This document shows positions 18,823 to 30,069 of a stretch of 54,500 bases of DNA, one piece after another. Numbering within the stretch: the stretch's first letter is position 1; each line of letters opens with the position of its first letter. The translations under genes and the position numbers were made by a program. The notes beneath the pieces are model-generated. The model saw only the letters and a list, made by a program, of their open reading frames with translations. It was not told the origin of the DNA and searched no databases. This stretch comes from Symbiodinium natans (Eukaryota; Sar; Dinophyceae; Suessiales; Symbiodiniaceae): contig CAJNDS010000702.1 of NCBI GenBank assembly GCA_905221605.1, positions 221,501 through 276,000 on the forward strand. The letters run 5' to 3'.

Positions 18823-19406
18823 GGGCCAGTAAAGCAATGATGGCCAGATAGTACTTGTACATGATCTTACATGTACTTACGGTATCTTGCGGTTACCTGA
18901 CTGTGCTGTGGATGCCAGTCAGTCAAAAGTTTGCGGTGTGTGGAACCTCGGATATCAAGCTGTAGCGACTTTGACGTTCCAGAGGTGTGAAATGGCTTCA
19001 CAAGCGCATACAAGCATCAAGTCATGCACAAAGTTATGCTGCACAATAGGGCAGTCATCTGTACATAAACCGCCACTTTTTGAGAAGCGCTTCTTCTGGA
19101 TGGGGCTCGGAAGGCTTGAACATGCCAGGATGATGGGGGGTCGGTGTTCGGGAGTCCCTCTCGGCGTTCCGCGTCCCCAGAACCAAAGGGGCCAAGGACT
19201 GCTTTGCAGCCTTGGCTTCCGACCTGTGTAAAGCAGTAGAAGGATCTTCAAAACGCTGCAAGGATTCGACTCGCGGCTTCTGGATTGCATTCTCAAGGTT
19301 CTTGTTGCAGCGTGTTGTAGGGGGCTTCAGTAGGGTGGTTAATGCCCACGAGATGACAGCTGTTGTGCGTAGATGAGGCGTAGACCCACTACGAAGAGTC
19401 AGAGCC

Positions 19407-19578
19407 ATGAGCCCTTCCAGCATCATCTCGAAACCTACGCCTCAAACTTCAAGAAGTCAACGCCCCCAGAGATCCACGTCCCCCCCCGTGCCTGGAGCCA
19501 TGGCCCCGGACATCCCGCCCAACCCCTCGGATGCGGCGGTGCGTCGGCTGCTCCGGCAAGCTGGCAGCAGGGGTTTGG
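19407..19578 (+). CDS. Possible first exon of an unknown gene, Pro/Ser-rich
   Basis: It starts with ATG. It is rich in Ser, Pro and Thr (MSPSSIISKPTPQTSRSQ), then PPNPSDAAVRRLLRQAG. It is followed downstream by three more coding-like islands, at 19743, 20289 and 20435. Function unknown. Confidence 0.45.
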
Positions 19579-19671
19579 GGTTGGCATGGGTTGAGCAAGG
19601 CTGTGTAATTTGATTGGATTTGGGGCAGGGTTTTCGGCTGTTTGGCGCAAGATTTAGGGTTAGGCCCAATT

Positions 19672-19900
19672 AGAAACTGAACCCTAGAACCCTAGACCCT
19701 AAACCCTAAACCCTAAACCCTAAACCTTAGCGCTAAACTGAGGAACCACCCGAAGATCCCGCCTGGGTCCGCCTACGCGGCAGAGCTCCGGGCGCTGGGC
19801 TTGGGGCAGCTGCCGATCCTCGAGTCCGACACATGGCCTGACAATCAAATTTGGGCTGGGGTTTAGGGTTTAGGGTTTTGGGTTTAGGGTTTCGGTTTAG
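19672..19900. repeat. Telomeric arrays at 19672-19732 (-) and 19858-19900 (+)
   Basis: They bracket the island at 19743-19855. The first array starts with CCCTAGA variants. Confidence 0.92.
19743..19855 (+). CDS. Exon island, unknown repeated unit A
   Basis: It reads NHPKIPPGSAYAAELRALGL, then GQLPILESDTWPD. The PGSAYA..LR portion aligns with the island at 20289 (APGSALAQDLR). The YAAELRALGLGQLPILES portion resembles the island at 20435 (YATKNLRAGELQLPQLL). Confidence 0.5.
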
Positions 19901-20288
19901 GATTGTTGAATTCATAAGCCTAGAAGGACTTGTGTTAAGGGTTGAGGACTTATAGAGGGTTGCGGTCCGGCATGTCCATTGTACCGCTCACTGGAGTGTT
20001 AAGATAGTGAGAGATTGCACAGATGGCTGCCTCCGGTCGAAAGGCACCCAACAGCTGTGTCAAGAAGCTCCTACCTGTCACATTCTGATACGTGCAGGCC
20101 ATGCACCTGAGCTAGCTTCGGAGATGATGAGTCCTAGGGGCCTGGCCCGCTCACAAGGGTGAGAGGCTCTGCTGGAGATGGTCTCCTCTTGCAACCTCAC
20201 CCGGCCTTGACAAAGTTGCTACCAGATGCATGCATCGCATCAAAATCGTTGCGGAGCTGAAAAGTTGCAAGCTCTGAGCTCTGAAAAG

Positions 20289-20433
20289 ACCTACGGCGCC
20301 TGGGTCGGCTTTGGCACAAGACTTGCGACCAGGAGTTAACTTCCTGATGCACATCGCGGGCTTTAGGAGCAATGTCATCCTGGAGGCTATAGGACTCAAC
20401 CCCACTCTCGACTCCATAGGGCTGTCTTCTTAA
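20289..20433 (+). CDS. Exon island, unknown repeated unit B
   Basis: After a GAAAAG acceptor it reads PTAPGSALAQDLRPGVNFLM, then HIAGFRSNVILEAIGLNP, with an in-frame stop at 20431. An intron beginning near 20370 and ending at 20434 would join it to the next island. Confidence 0.5.
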
Positions 20434-20434
20434 G

Positions 20435-20582
20435 GAGAGAGCTGATCGCCCGAATGGCTCTTGCTATGTTGCCTTCCGTGATGTTCAACGTCTGCCCTGG
20501 CTATGCGACGAAGAACCTCAGGGCAGGGGAGCTGCAACTGCCACAGCTCCTCCGAGGAGAATCGGATTGGATTGACAAGTAA
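20435..20582 (+). CDS. Exon island with stop, unknown repeated unit C
   Basis: It starts after CTTCTTAAG and reads RELIARMALAMLPSVMFNVC, then PGYATKNLRAGELQLPQLL and SDWIDK to a TAA at 20580. It looks like the last exon of the gene starting at 19407. No family recognised. Confidence 0.55.
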
Positions 20583-20775
20583 AAGCCCACCCAGTGGGAT
20601 GAACAAGTCATCACCGAGCCCCACACGCCGAAAGCGAGCAGGAACGAGGTCCACCCCCACCCCCCCCCCTTGAGAACGTGTGCGTACCTAAAATCTTTCC
20701 AAGTTTCCTCGGCCAAGGAGGTGGATAAACCATGGGGCGGCTTTGCGGCACTCATATTGTTGGCATTGCTGCGAG

Positions 20776-21074
20776 ATATATACATAACATATATATATAT
20801 ATATATTGTTATGCATATACATTTAAGTATAAATATTAAAGAGTTTAAAATAGTTTAAAAATAGACATTAAATAAAGACATGGCTAAATAAAAACAGTAG
20901 ATACATGTATAAACAAAAATATACATATAGATACCGATATAAATCGAAATAGAGTTATTAAATATTAAGTAAGTAAGCCTTAAATCAAAACATAGCTGAA
21001 TAATCACATCATAAACAACTAGAATTATACATATACACACACACACATATATTCTCTTTATGCACATATATACG
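20776..21074. repeat. AT-rich block with TA microsatellites
   Basis: About 300 bases of AT-rich sequence with (TA)n at 20790-20808, (AC)n near 21040 and degenerate TATA/AAAT repeats, sharply different from the GC-rich surroundings. No gene seen. Confidence 0.9.
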
Positions 21075-21157
21075 TGGACCGGGGCTGGGTCTCCCGGGAA
21101 GTGTTGTAAAAGCCATCTGCGTTGGGCTTTTTGCTTGTGAGTTTCATGGTGTGGCTG

Positions 21158-21204
21158 GGTTTAGGGTTTTAGGGTTTAGGGTTTAGGGTTTAGGGTTTAG
21201 GGTG
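21158..21204 (+). repeat. Telomeric array, TTTAGGG
   Basis: About six units. Confidence 0.95.
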
Positions 21205-21287
21205 CTGTTGCTTGCGCCAGTGTACATGCCGGCCTTGTTTGCAGCGTTGCTTGCTCGATCTTGCTCGTCTAGACGAGATGAAGCCTC

Positions 21288-21510
21288 CGCGCATGCTCAC
21301 ATGCACGCACCCACTCGTGCCCGTGCACATGTTCACCCCTCACCCACCCACCTACCCACCCACCCACCCACGCACGCGCACGCGCACGCGCACGCTCACA
21401 CTCACACTCACAGTCACACACTCTCACACACCTCACACATACGCTCAGACTCTCACACTCTCACACACGCACACACTCTCACACACACACACACTCTCAC
21501 ACACTCTCAC
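21288..21510. repeat. CA/CT/CACG microsatellite block
   Basis: CCCA units, then (CACG)n, then CACTCA and CTCACA units. Open frames here are low complexity and not genes. Confidence 0.9.
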
Positions 21511-22630
21511 CCGTGAAGGCATCGTAATTAAAATCATTCACGCGTCTGCCCTTCAGAGTGTCTGCATGCCAATCTGCCCTGTCTAGTCCGACAGCCCACC
21601 CGGACAAACCTTCAGCCATCTAGTCTAGCCCTAAACCCTAAACCCTAAACCCTAAACCCTAAACCCGAAACAACCCCAACGTGCGATGCCAAGGGCAATA
21701 TCTGGAGGGGGAGCCAGCGGCCATGAGGGGCTATCCAGGTGCAGCGCCTGCGCACACAAGCTTCCCAGGGAGTCCAAGGACATGAGCTGCGTGCCATCCA
21801 TCACGAGACTCATAGGGTTCAGGGTTCAGGGTTCAGGGTTTAGGGTTGAGGGTTTAGGGTTGAGGGTTTAGGGTTTAGGGTTTAGGGTCTAGGGTTTAGG
21901 GTTTAGGGTTTAGGGTTTAGGGTTTAGGGTTTAGGGCGCCAGTGGACCCATCCCCTTGACCAACTGAACCCAGTTCAGGCCTCTCAGGGCACGGAACTGG
22001 AGCTCCATGGGCTTGCGGCCCCTGGCCGGCTGAAACCGACACGAAGTCAAATCTGTGCATCAACTACTTGTAGGGCTTGTGAGTTGGGCAGCTAGGCCAA
22101 GACGGTTTAGGGTTTAGGGTTTAGGGTTTAGGGTTTAGGGTGGTTCAGGGAGGCCATGATGGACTTCTTCATCACACACTGGTGCGAAGCATCGCGAAGC
22201 ATTGCGAAGCATTGCGAAGCAGCGCGCATGCTGAGATGCAACTTTGGAGGCTTTCCCCTCCGAGGTTGTTGCAGCGCTGCAACAGAAGCATGCCAAGTTT
22301 CCTGAGCGGCAGAAGTCCTGAGTTTGTGATTTCTGGCGTCACTCTTCCTTGCCACAGCTCCCCTAAGTCACTGCTGCCAGTGCTACAACATGCCAAGATC
22401 TTGCCTTCGCATGGGCCAGCGGAAGAAATCTCTTGCCCTAAACCCTAAACCCTAAGCCCTAAATCCTAAACCCTAAACCCTGAACCCTAAACCCTAAACC
22501 CTAAACCCTACACCCTAAACCCTAAACCCGTGGATGTGCATCGTGGCAGGGGCCGCCCCCTGGGAGCCCGAGCCCACAGCGCGACCGCAGCAGGCCCACA
22601 GAACAAGTCTCAGACTTTTCTCCACATTTT

Positions 22631-22740
22631 TGGGGTCGGAATAATTGTTACTAATATTCTTCCCTTAGGGTCCCTTTATGGTTATGCTGGAATAACCACC
22701 CCCCCCCCCCAAACCCTATTCTAATCATTCAGGCCCCTAT
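22631..22740. mobile_element. Inverted-repeat element, family F5 (copy 1)
   Basis: The left end GGGGTCGGAATAATT and right end AATCATTCAGGCCCC are inverted repeats with mismatches. It aligns along its length with 32927-33036, including TCCCTTA.GGTCCCTTTAT and a C-run. Confidence 0.75.
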
Positions 22741-22799
22741 ATTGCGTTTCATCCTGTGTTTTTGTTCCATGTGTTTCTTCGTTCTTCAAGTCTTAGATC

Positions 22800-22935
22800 A
22801 GAGAGGAGTCCAAGGAGGCTTATGCCGGTGTCAGGCTGTTGCAATCAGACGATCGGTCAAGCTGTTCTCTGAAGCCTCCAGTGAGAGTTGCCTGCGAGGT
22901 TCCTTGGTGGAGCTTCCTGCCTGCTAACGTCTACG
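22800..22935 (+). CDS. Possible exon island
   Basis: One plus frame reads IREESKEAYAGVRLLQSDD and continues to VACEVPWWSFLPANVYVSP up to a telomeric array. An alternative overlapping frame is also open, so coding status is uncertain. Confidence 0.3.
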
Positions 22936-23603
22936 TGAGCCCCCTAAACCCTAAACCCTAAACCCTAAACCCTAAACCCTAAACCCTAAACCCTAAACCC
23001 TAAACCCTAAACCCTAAACCCTAAACCCTAAACCCTAAACCCTGGCGGAAGGTGGCTGCCAGTTCTTTTCAGATGCCTGTTCCGGAGATCACCATCCCTG
23101 ACAAGGCTTCAGGGTTTAGGGTTTAGGGTTTAGGGTGTAGGGTTTAGGGCAAGGCTTCAGGGATACGGGAATTGCACTGAAGAATCTGCTTTGGGAGCGA
23201 GGCGCTTCGTTTTGTTTCGGCTAAATCTGCCGTGTGCATGCAGCTTCTGCTGGCTGAGCTTGTGAACACTTGCCTGAGTGTCGGCATGGTGCCAACATGT
23301 GCCAACCTTCACAATCTGAAGGGGCCTGGCCAAAGGTCAGGTTCATCCCTAAACCCTAAAGCCTAAAGCCTAAAGCCTAAACCCTAAACCCTAAACCCTA
23401 AACCCTAAACCCTAAACCCTAAACCCTAAACCCTAAACCCTAACCCCTAAACCCTAAACCCTAAACCCTAAACCCTTAGACCGCCTCACCAAGCGCAGCT
23501 CTGGCGCGCTGCCGGCAGGTTCCGCCGATTGCGGGTTTTTCCTCTCTTTCGCCGCCGCTTGGTGAGCAACGGTGCTGTTAACAGTTGCCTTCCAGGATGG
23601 GCT

Positions 23604-23775
23604 AGTATACCCTATATATCATCCCTTTAAAGGCCCTTTATTATACCCTATATATCATCCCTTTAAAGTCCCTTTATTTTGCCCTATATATATATATATA
23701 TGATCCCGTAAACGGCCCTATTTATTATACCATATATATATATATATAATTCCTTAAAAGGCCCTTTATAGGGTT
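23604..23775. repeat. Tandem TACCCTATATATCATCCCTTTAAA-type repeats
   Basis: Two good copies and two decayed copies of a TATACCCTATATATCATCCC unit, each with CCCTTTAAAGG and TA runs. It resembles the core of F3. Confidence 0.75.
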
Positions 23776-24015
23776 CATTATGAGGATTTTAAGGCCGAAT
23801 AGCCGGTCCTGGTTCACACTGGGTCGCGATGCAGGGGGCATTCGGGTAGCAAGGCAGGGATGAGCTTGGGCTCTTTTGGGGCATTTTCGGGTTTAGGGTT
23901 TAGGGTTTAGGGTTTAGGGTTTAGGGTAGGGTTTAGAGCAAGGCCCCCTTGGGTCCCTCGAGCTGTGTGGGAGTCAAGCCCTTCATCCAAACCTGCCTCC
24001 CAAACCGTTGAGGCC

Positions 24016-24200
24016 CATGGCCAACATGGCCAACGTGGCCAACGTGGCCAACATGGCCAACATGGCCAACAGGGTACCTGCGCAATCGCCTTTGGCATCG
24101 GGTCCCGGCACAGACACCGCACGCCTCATGGCCCTGGACGCGGAGGTCGGGGGAGCTCAGCCTCACAAGCGCACGAAAGATGGGGGTGGATGCTCTCTTA
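24016..24200 (+). CDS. Possible exon containing a 9-bp in-frame minisatellite
   Basis: Six copies of ATGGCCAAC/GTGGCCAAC (24016-24072) encode MAN/VAN repeats. These are followed by non-repetitive VPAQSPLASGPGTDTARLMA and then LDAEVGGAQPHKRTKDGGG. The unique part looks coding on the plus strand; identity unknown. Confidence 0.4.
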
Positions 24201-25463
24201 CTTTCAAAGAGGCCCCCCTAGGCCCCTTAAGTTGCCATCGCGAGCATGAGAGGAGAAGGCGCTTATGCAGGAGGTCTTGTCTCTGGAGCAGAGCCAGGGC
24301 CCTAGATGAGCCTCGCAAGTGCCTCGCTCAGAGTCCTTTTGTGAGCTTGTGAGCTTGCGAGCTGCTTGTGTTGTCAGGGGCCGCAGCCTTCGGACACAAG
24401 AAGGCAGACGAGCGTTGGTGTAAAGTACTGTAGCATCTTGTCGACTTAGCTTTCAATAGTTGGGGGTTTGCTTGTAGGGGGCCTTGCCCAAGAAGTGCAC
24501 GACATGCATGGCATCGACCTGGGTGCGTGTAGGGGGGTAGTGCCTGTAGGTGCTCAGAGATGTCTCTCACAGAGCATACTTCAATAATCGTTACCTGAAG
24601 GTTCCGAGGGTGCGCATCCCGGAGGATGCGTTTTGGGGCCTTGATTTGCCACCACAGAATTCATATGAGCCAGGGTTTATATGACTGTTTCTGGTGAGTG
24701 TATATAAGGTTCCTGTCTAATATTGGTGAGTGTATGGAATTGGTGTCCTATGGGGGATACAAGGAATCTAAGCATTCCTGACGAGTTTGGGAATTTTCAA
24801 TGTCCATTGTGGAGGAATGAAGCAGTCAGATTTCTGCACACAGCCTGCTAATTTCACACACACATCCCCTGGTCCAAGGTCCCAGAAATTCGCAAAACAA
24901 GCCACCATGGTGTGCACACGCTGGAAGGTGCCGCAGTCACCTAGAGAATCGCCACCCGCACGCAGCCCTGGCAGCCGAAGGTGCCATGGTTACGGCTTTG
25001 GGGCTGCTTTTGGGGCGTTTTGCATGCAACAATAAAGTTTCTGAAAAGCCGTTCGACGGAGCTTAAGTTCCACAAGTCAAAACTCCTCCAATCTCTCCGG
25101 TCCATCAGACTCCCCCCCCCCCCCCCGGGTCCAGGCGCCAGCTGCGACCACCGCAAAGCAGGGAGGAGAGCGCTGAGGCTGTGGAGAGCAGTGGAGTCTC
25201 CTATTTCGGAGGGCTGATTCCCAGGGGGGGTTATTTAAGGCATCTGTACCGATGGCAGGTTAGTTCGAGGGACTCATGACCCATGAGGGGATGTGTTCAG
25301 CCAGAAAGCTGAGGAATCTTGAACCCTGGCTCTGTATGAGGCTTTTAACTTTAGGAGCGCTCCACACTCCTGTCACGTGCTGCGCTTCGTCGTGTGCTTC
25401 AGGAAGAGGCGGAGGTCATCGACCCCACACCTCCTCGACCTGCGCCGAAGGCTCTCCCAGAAA

Positions 25464-25520
25464 TGGGGGTTTACGAACATAGGGGGCCCAAGAAGGTAGC
25501 CCTATTTTCGGAAACCCCCA
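25464..25520. mobile_element. Inverted-repeat element, family F4 (copy 2), compact
   Basis: A 57-bp palindromic unit: GGGGGTTTACGAACATAG at left, CTATTTTCGGAAACCCCC at right, and GGGCCCAAGAAGGTAGCCC between. It gives the uninterrupted reference for the copy at 25923. Confidence 0.75.
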
Positions 25521-25922
25521 AAATGAGTGTTGGGACATCTCAGCAGTAAGTTGGAGTAGTTCTTGCCCTCCTGTTACGACTGCGCAGGGTGCAGCCGACA
25601 CAGTTAAGCCGTCGAACGAAGAGAATCAGGATTCACAGCTCACACGGCCTTGGAGCCGCAGAAGATGCCAATAGCAGACTCAGAGCAGACCCAGCGCATG
25701 CAACAAACCCGGAGTTGAAGAACCAGTTCCTGGCTATATCCCCCTTGGGAATTATTTTCTGTTTTGTTTATATAAAGCCCAAGAGGATATTAAAAATACC
25801 ATTTCTATTAAGGTTCTAGGGGAGTATAGCCTGGCTCTTCCACCCCAAATGAAAGCAGAGGATTGCATGTCAAGACATCACGCCCCATGAACAGACAGCG
25901 CCATCTTGAGGAATGCAGATGT

Positions 25923-26044
25923 GGGGGGTTTCCGAACATAAGGGACCCTAACCCTAAACCCTAAACCCTAAACCCTAAACCCTAAACCCTAAACCCTAAA
26001 CCCTAAACCCTAAACCCTAAACCCTAACCCCAAGAAGGTAACCC
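25923..26044. mobile_element. F4 element split by a telomeric array
   Basis: GGGGGGTTTCCGAACATAAGG, then CCCTAAA units at 25948-26032, then CCCAAGAAGGTAACCC. Removing the array gives the same order as the 57-bp copy at 25464. The right terminal repeat is missing. Confidence 0.7.
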
Positions 26045-26152
26045 AGAGATGCTGAGGTGCAAGAAAAGCTTGGTCTTTTGTCTCCAAGCATTGTCCAAGC
26101 TAGGCCTTTTTTTTTTTTTCGAGGCGGCCCTCCAAGGAACTATAGGGGGTTT

Positions 26153-27405
26153 TGGGGTTCAGGGTTTAGGGTTTAGGGTTTAGGGTTTAGGGTTTAGGGC
26201 TTGGGGTTTGGGGTTTAAAGGTTTGGTGGTGCAATGTGTGTCTCTCGGCTCTGGCCTCCGATCACACCTCGCAGATGTCTGTGATGTTATTCGAGCTGAA
26301 ACTTCACGATCTTTGTAGTAACAGTCCTAATTTTAGTATTCATAATCGTTATTCCAGTAGGAATAAGAATAATAACACTAAGAATAACAACAAAGGTAAC
26401 AAGAAGCACAAAATAAATAAGTAGCAAGGCAGAAGTTTGTCGGCTTCAAGTTGACGCGTCAGGGCGTTGCGCCTCCCCGAGCGGTCGATGGACGTCAGCC
26501 CAAGGCTTGGCGCCGCACGGGGAAGCTCAGAGCCCTGACATGGAACCCTAAACCCTAAACCCTAAACCCTAAACCCTAAACCCTAAAGGGTCTAGACCCT
26601 AGACCCTAGACCCTAGACCCTAGACCCTAGATTCTAGACGTGAAGCCCTAAACCCTAGACCCTAAACCCTAAACCTGGACCCAAACGAGCCCAACCCTTT
26701 GATCACGTGAATGAGGGTGAAGGCGCGTGAGGTGAACGGAGGAACCCCACAAAACTCATCAAAATGCAGGTTCCGCCACGACCGCCGCGACCTGGCCCGA
26801 GGTGACCCTGGCGTAGGGCAACGGGGAGCTTTCAGGGCGGTAGTAGACTTTTTAGGGTTTAGGGTTTAGGGTTTAGGGTTTAGGGCTTGTCCAGCAGTTA
26901 AACAAACCTGTGCAATGCCGGGTCTAGACAGTCGACTGAGCCACTTAGGCTTGGGATGTCAAGGCTTTCCAGGACAGACGTAGGTCTAGCATTTCTGGAT
27001 TTCGGTGAAGGGCATGGAGGTATTCCCACATGTTGCAGCGAGCTGCTTTCTTGTCGGCTCCAGAGAGAGATGTTGGCTTGCTGCAGGTTTTGTGTTCTGT
27101 GTTCCTGGCAGGTCACCGTGAGCATCCGCGTAATGTACAGAGGGCATCCACTCCTGCATTGGGGAAAAAAGAAGCCGTTCTTGTTGATTTACCGGTTTAG
27201 GGTTAGGGTTTAGGGTTTAGGGTTTTGGATTCAGGGTTCAGGGTTTTGGGTTTAGGGCTTAGGGTTTAGCTGTTCGAGATCCATTCGATGCAGCCGCTCA
27301 AGCGAGTCTCCGTTCGAACTGCTGAAGTCTCCTTGGGGCCTCCCACGGGCGTCTTGATGTTGGAGCTTTCTGCGGTTTAGGGTTTAGGGTTTAGGGTTTA
27401 GGGCT
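26153..27405. repeat. Telomeric arrays at 26153-26218 (+), 26543-26690 (-), 26852-26885 (+), 27193-27268 (+), 27374-27405 (+)
   Basis: The second array changes midway from CCCTAAA to a homogeneous CCCTAGA block (about 26595-26630) and back. Confidence 0.95.
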
Positions 27406-27419
27406 TAGCCTTGCAAGAA

Positions 27420-28430
27420 TACTCAAAACATGAACAACGTGAATGCAGGGCTGCTTGCAAAATGATGTAATTAGAGCGCGTCTGCAACGTAATACTGACA
27501 AGTAAGCTGCAAAGATTAATGCGGGCTAGCTATACGAACACAGTCATGGCCCGGTGAAAGACTCTGAAAGAATACTCCTTTTGGAAGTATATTTTGTTAT
27601 TACTGTTACTAATATTTTATTATTGTTATTGTTATTGTATTATTTCTATGATGATGATGAATATTATCATTATTTATTATGATTATTGTTAACAGTTAAC
27701 ACACTCGTTTCGTGCACGCACGTAGAATGTATACTCGCAATGCACTCTGTGCAGGTTTCGGAACGCTGTGCATACCGCAGCCAAGCTAGGCAGGTCCTCG
27801 GGACGCCTGAGTGAAGTTCGGCGTACAAGCGCAATAAGTCTGCAGAAGCCCTGGTCACATGTTCACCAAGGTACCACATTTGACCTCAATGTTACTTTTC
27901 CAAATTGGCAGGCATCCCCGAAACCCAGCATAGTAGAGTCGCAGGCGTTATTTGAAGTAAAGCCCGTTAGTACTGTTGGAGCTTAGTAGACACCTTAGTA
28001 GCAGGACCCTTGCCCCGTGCGTGTGCCCCACATTGACCATCTCGCTGTCGCTCGCTCGAGCGCCGAATTCCGGTGCCATGGCCGATGCAGATGGAACTGC
28101 CACGAACGTCGAGATCTTACAAGAGAGACAAAAAGGGACACGCGAGAGAGAGAGAGAGAGAGAGTGAGAGAGCGAGAAAGATTCGCGGGGCGCTGCGTAG
28201 CGACTCATCGACCTGGCATGTGCACTTAACCTCTGGTGCGGTAGACATGCCGCAAACTGGTAGCGTTCATACGTGCCCCATAGGAGCCCCTGAATGCTGT
28301 GTCAACTACATTCCAGCTATGCTCTAGGCATTGATGCTTTTCGAGTCCGGCGACGTGAGGATCTGAGTTTCTTTCAGGGCACGAATTACGGCGCAGTCCA
28401 AAGAAACATAAGGAGGAACCTCTAGTAGGG
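27420..28430. other. 1 kb without a recognised gene
   Basis: It contains degenerate TTA/ATT triplets (27590-27690) and a (GA)n tract (28143-28165). Overlapping short frames on both strands have no motif I recognise. Confidence 0.5.
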
Positions 28431-28552
28431 ACCCTGAACCTTGCTTGCCCTATACCCCCCCCTAATATATACCTTATATAGTCCATACATACCTAAGTAG
28501 CCCCGAAATAACCCTTAAATATCCCCTCTAAGCTCCCTTTAAGGGTCCCTCC
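28428..28552. mobile_element. Possible inverted-repeat element
   Basis: TAGGGACCCT near the left end and AGGGTCCCT at the right are inverted. The interior has C-runs, CCCTTTAAGGG and TA-rich pieces typical of the other families. Confidence 0.4.
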
Positions 28553-28637
28553 TTCAGTCCCTTGACAGTCGCGTTGAGTCGCATTGTCCCAGATGGAGTT
28601 CATCACACGCACCTGAGCGCATGTCAAAGGCAAAGCC

Positions 28638-28704
28638 GGTCCTAAACCCTAAACCCTAAACCCTAAACCCTAAACCCTGAACCCTGAACCCTGAACCCTA
28701 AACC
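28638..28704 (-). repeat. Telomeric array with CCCTGAA variants
   Basis: Five perfect units, then three CCCTGAA, then one perfect unit. Confidence 0.95.
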
Positions 28705-29037
28705 ACCTCCTTGCTGCACCTGGGACTTCCAGAGTAGGTCGGAACTTCGAGCTTGCAGCGAAACACCCGAAGCTCTGCCCTGGCACACCCCAACTTCAGC
28801 CCTATATATTCATATTTTTAAATGTCTATTTATATGTATACTATATAAATAAATATATATATATGAAGTGTGTGTATATATGTATATATATATATATATA
28901 TTTGTTTGTTTTATTTAATGGTGGGGATATCCGCAGCTGGTGAGTCTGGTGAGGTTGATGAAGACGCGCAGGCGGCCCCTCAGAACTGCGGTGTCAGGGT
29001 CTTTGTTTCGGCTGGGTGTGCTGCAGGGGCAGTCGAG

Positions 29038-29255
29038 GGTGTAGGGTTTATAGGGTTCAGGGTTTTAGAGTGTTAGGGTTTTAGGGGTTTTAGGGTTTTA
29101 GGGTTTTGGGGTTTTGGGGTTTTAGGGTTTTAGGGTTTTAGGGTTTTAGGGTTTTAGGGTTTTAGGGTTTTAGGGTTTAGGGTTTTAGGGTTTTAGGGTT
29201 TTAGGGTTTTAGGGTTTTAGGGTTTTAGGGTTTTAGGGTTTTAGGGTTTAGGGCA
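29038..29255 (+). repeat. Homogeneous TTTTAGGG octamer array
   Basis: More than 20 units of TTTTAGGG rather than TTTAGGG, with two TTTTGGGG units and only single heptamers interspersed. This is a variant array expanded as its own unit. Confidence 0.95.
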
Positions 29256-29317
29256 GTCGGTGCGGTACAGAGTAGAACATCATCTAATTTTTTTCCTTGC
29301 CCTTAATCCCCTATGTA

Positions 29318-29360
29318 ATCCTTATAAAAACCGTAAGAATGGAATTTTTTATAAGGCGCC
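29318..29360. repeat. Hairpin-forming inverted repeat
   Basis: CCTTATAAAAA and TTTTTTATAAGG form an 11-base stem around a short loop. It may be the core of another inverted-repeat element. Confidence 0.5.
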
Positions 29361-29517
29361 CCACATTTACCCCCCGTAGAGGTAGAGGATCATACAGGCC
29401 CCAGGATGAAGGAGCACCCACTCGGGATCATGATCCTTGGACTCAAGTCCGAACTCCGAACTTCGGGCGGATGGCCCAAGAATGAACCTAGCAAGCCTCC
29501 CGACATGTTACCCTTCA

Positions 29518-30068
29518 AGGGTTTAGGGTTTAGGGTTTAGGGTTTAGGGAGTATGTAGGGCACCTACTTCTCCCATTTCCTGGGCTCTTGCTGCTAGAAG
29601 TGTGGCCTTCTTAAGTGGAAGCCAGGCGGAGGAATCGACGAGAGATGTGGATGAGCTGCAGGCTGGGTTTAGGGTTTCGGGTTTCGGGTTTAGGGTTTAG
29701 GGTTTAGGGTTTAGGGTTTTAGGGTTTAGGGTTTAGGGTTTAGGGTTTAGGGTGTAGGGTTTAGGGTTTAGGGTTTAGCCCCCCCCCCCCCCCCCCCTGT
29801 CCCCACATGTCCCCATTCTGCCACCCTGCACCCTCAACCATAAACCTAACCTGGGATGGGAAGCCTATGGATGCCCAGACCTGGCCCCGCAACAGGCACC
29901 AGTTCTGCATATGGCCTGTGCTATGTGCAACTTGTCCGCATGGTGTAAGAGCCAGGATTCAGGACTTAGGGCTATTTAGGGTTAGGGTGGTTTTGGGTTT
30001 AGGGTTCTTAAGGGTTATTTAGGGTTCAGGGTGGTTTTGGGTTTAGGGTTTAAAGTTTCGGGCTTAGG
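29518..30068 (+). repeat. Telomeric arrays at 29518-29549, 29665-29777 and 29968-30068
   Basis: The second ends in a C18 run (29779-29796). The third is a degenerate mix of GGTTTTGGG and TTATTTAGGG. Confidence 0.92.
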
Positions 30069-30069
30069 G

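Larger units (their letters stand above)
21629..23938. repeat. Telomeric arrays at 21629-21668 (-), 21813-21938 (+), 22106-22142 (+), 22437-22529 (-), 22942-23043 (-), 23109-23150 (+), 23348-23476 (-), 23889-23938 (+)
   Basis: Eight arrays in 2.3 kb in mixed orientation. The one at 21813 starts with TTCAGGG variants. The one at 23348 starts with CCTAAAG variants and then becomes perfect for about 14 units. Confidence 0.95.

Noticed and set aside
21202-21586. His/Thr-rich open frames
   Set aside because: Low-complexity translations of the CACA/CACG block.
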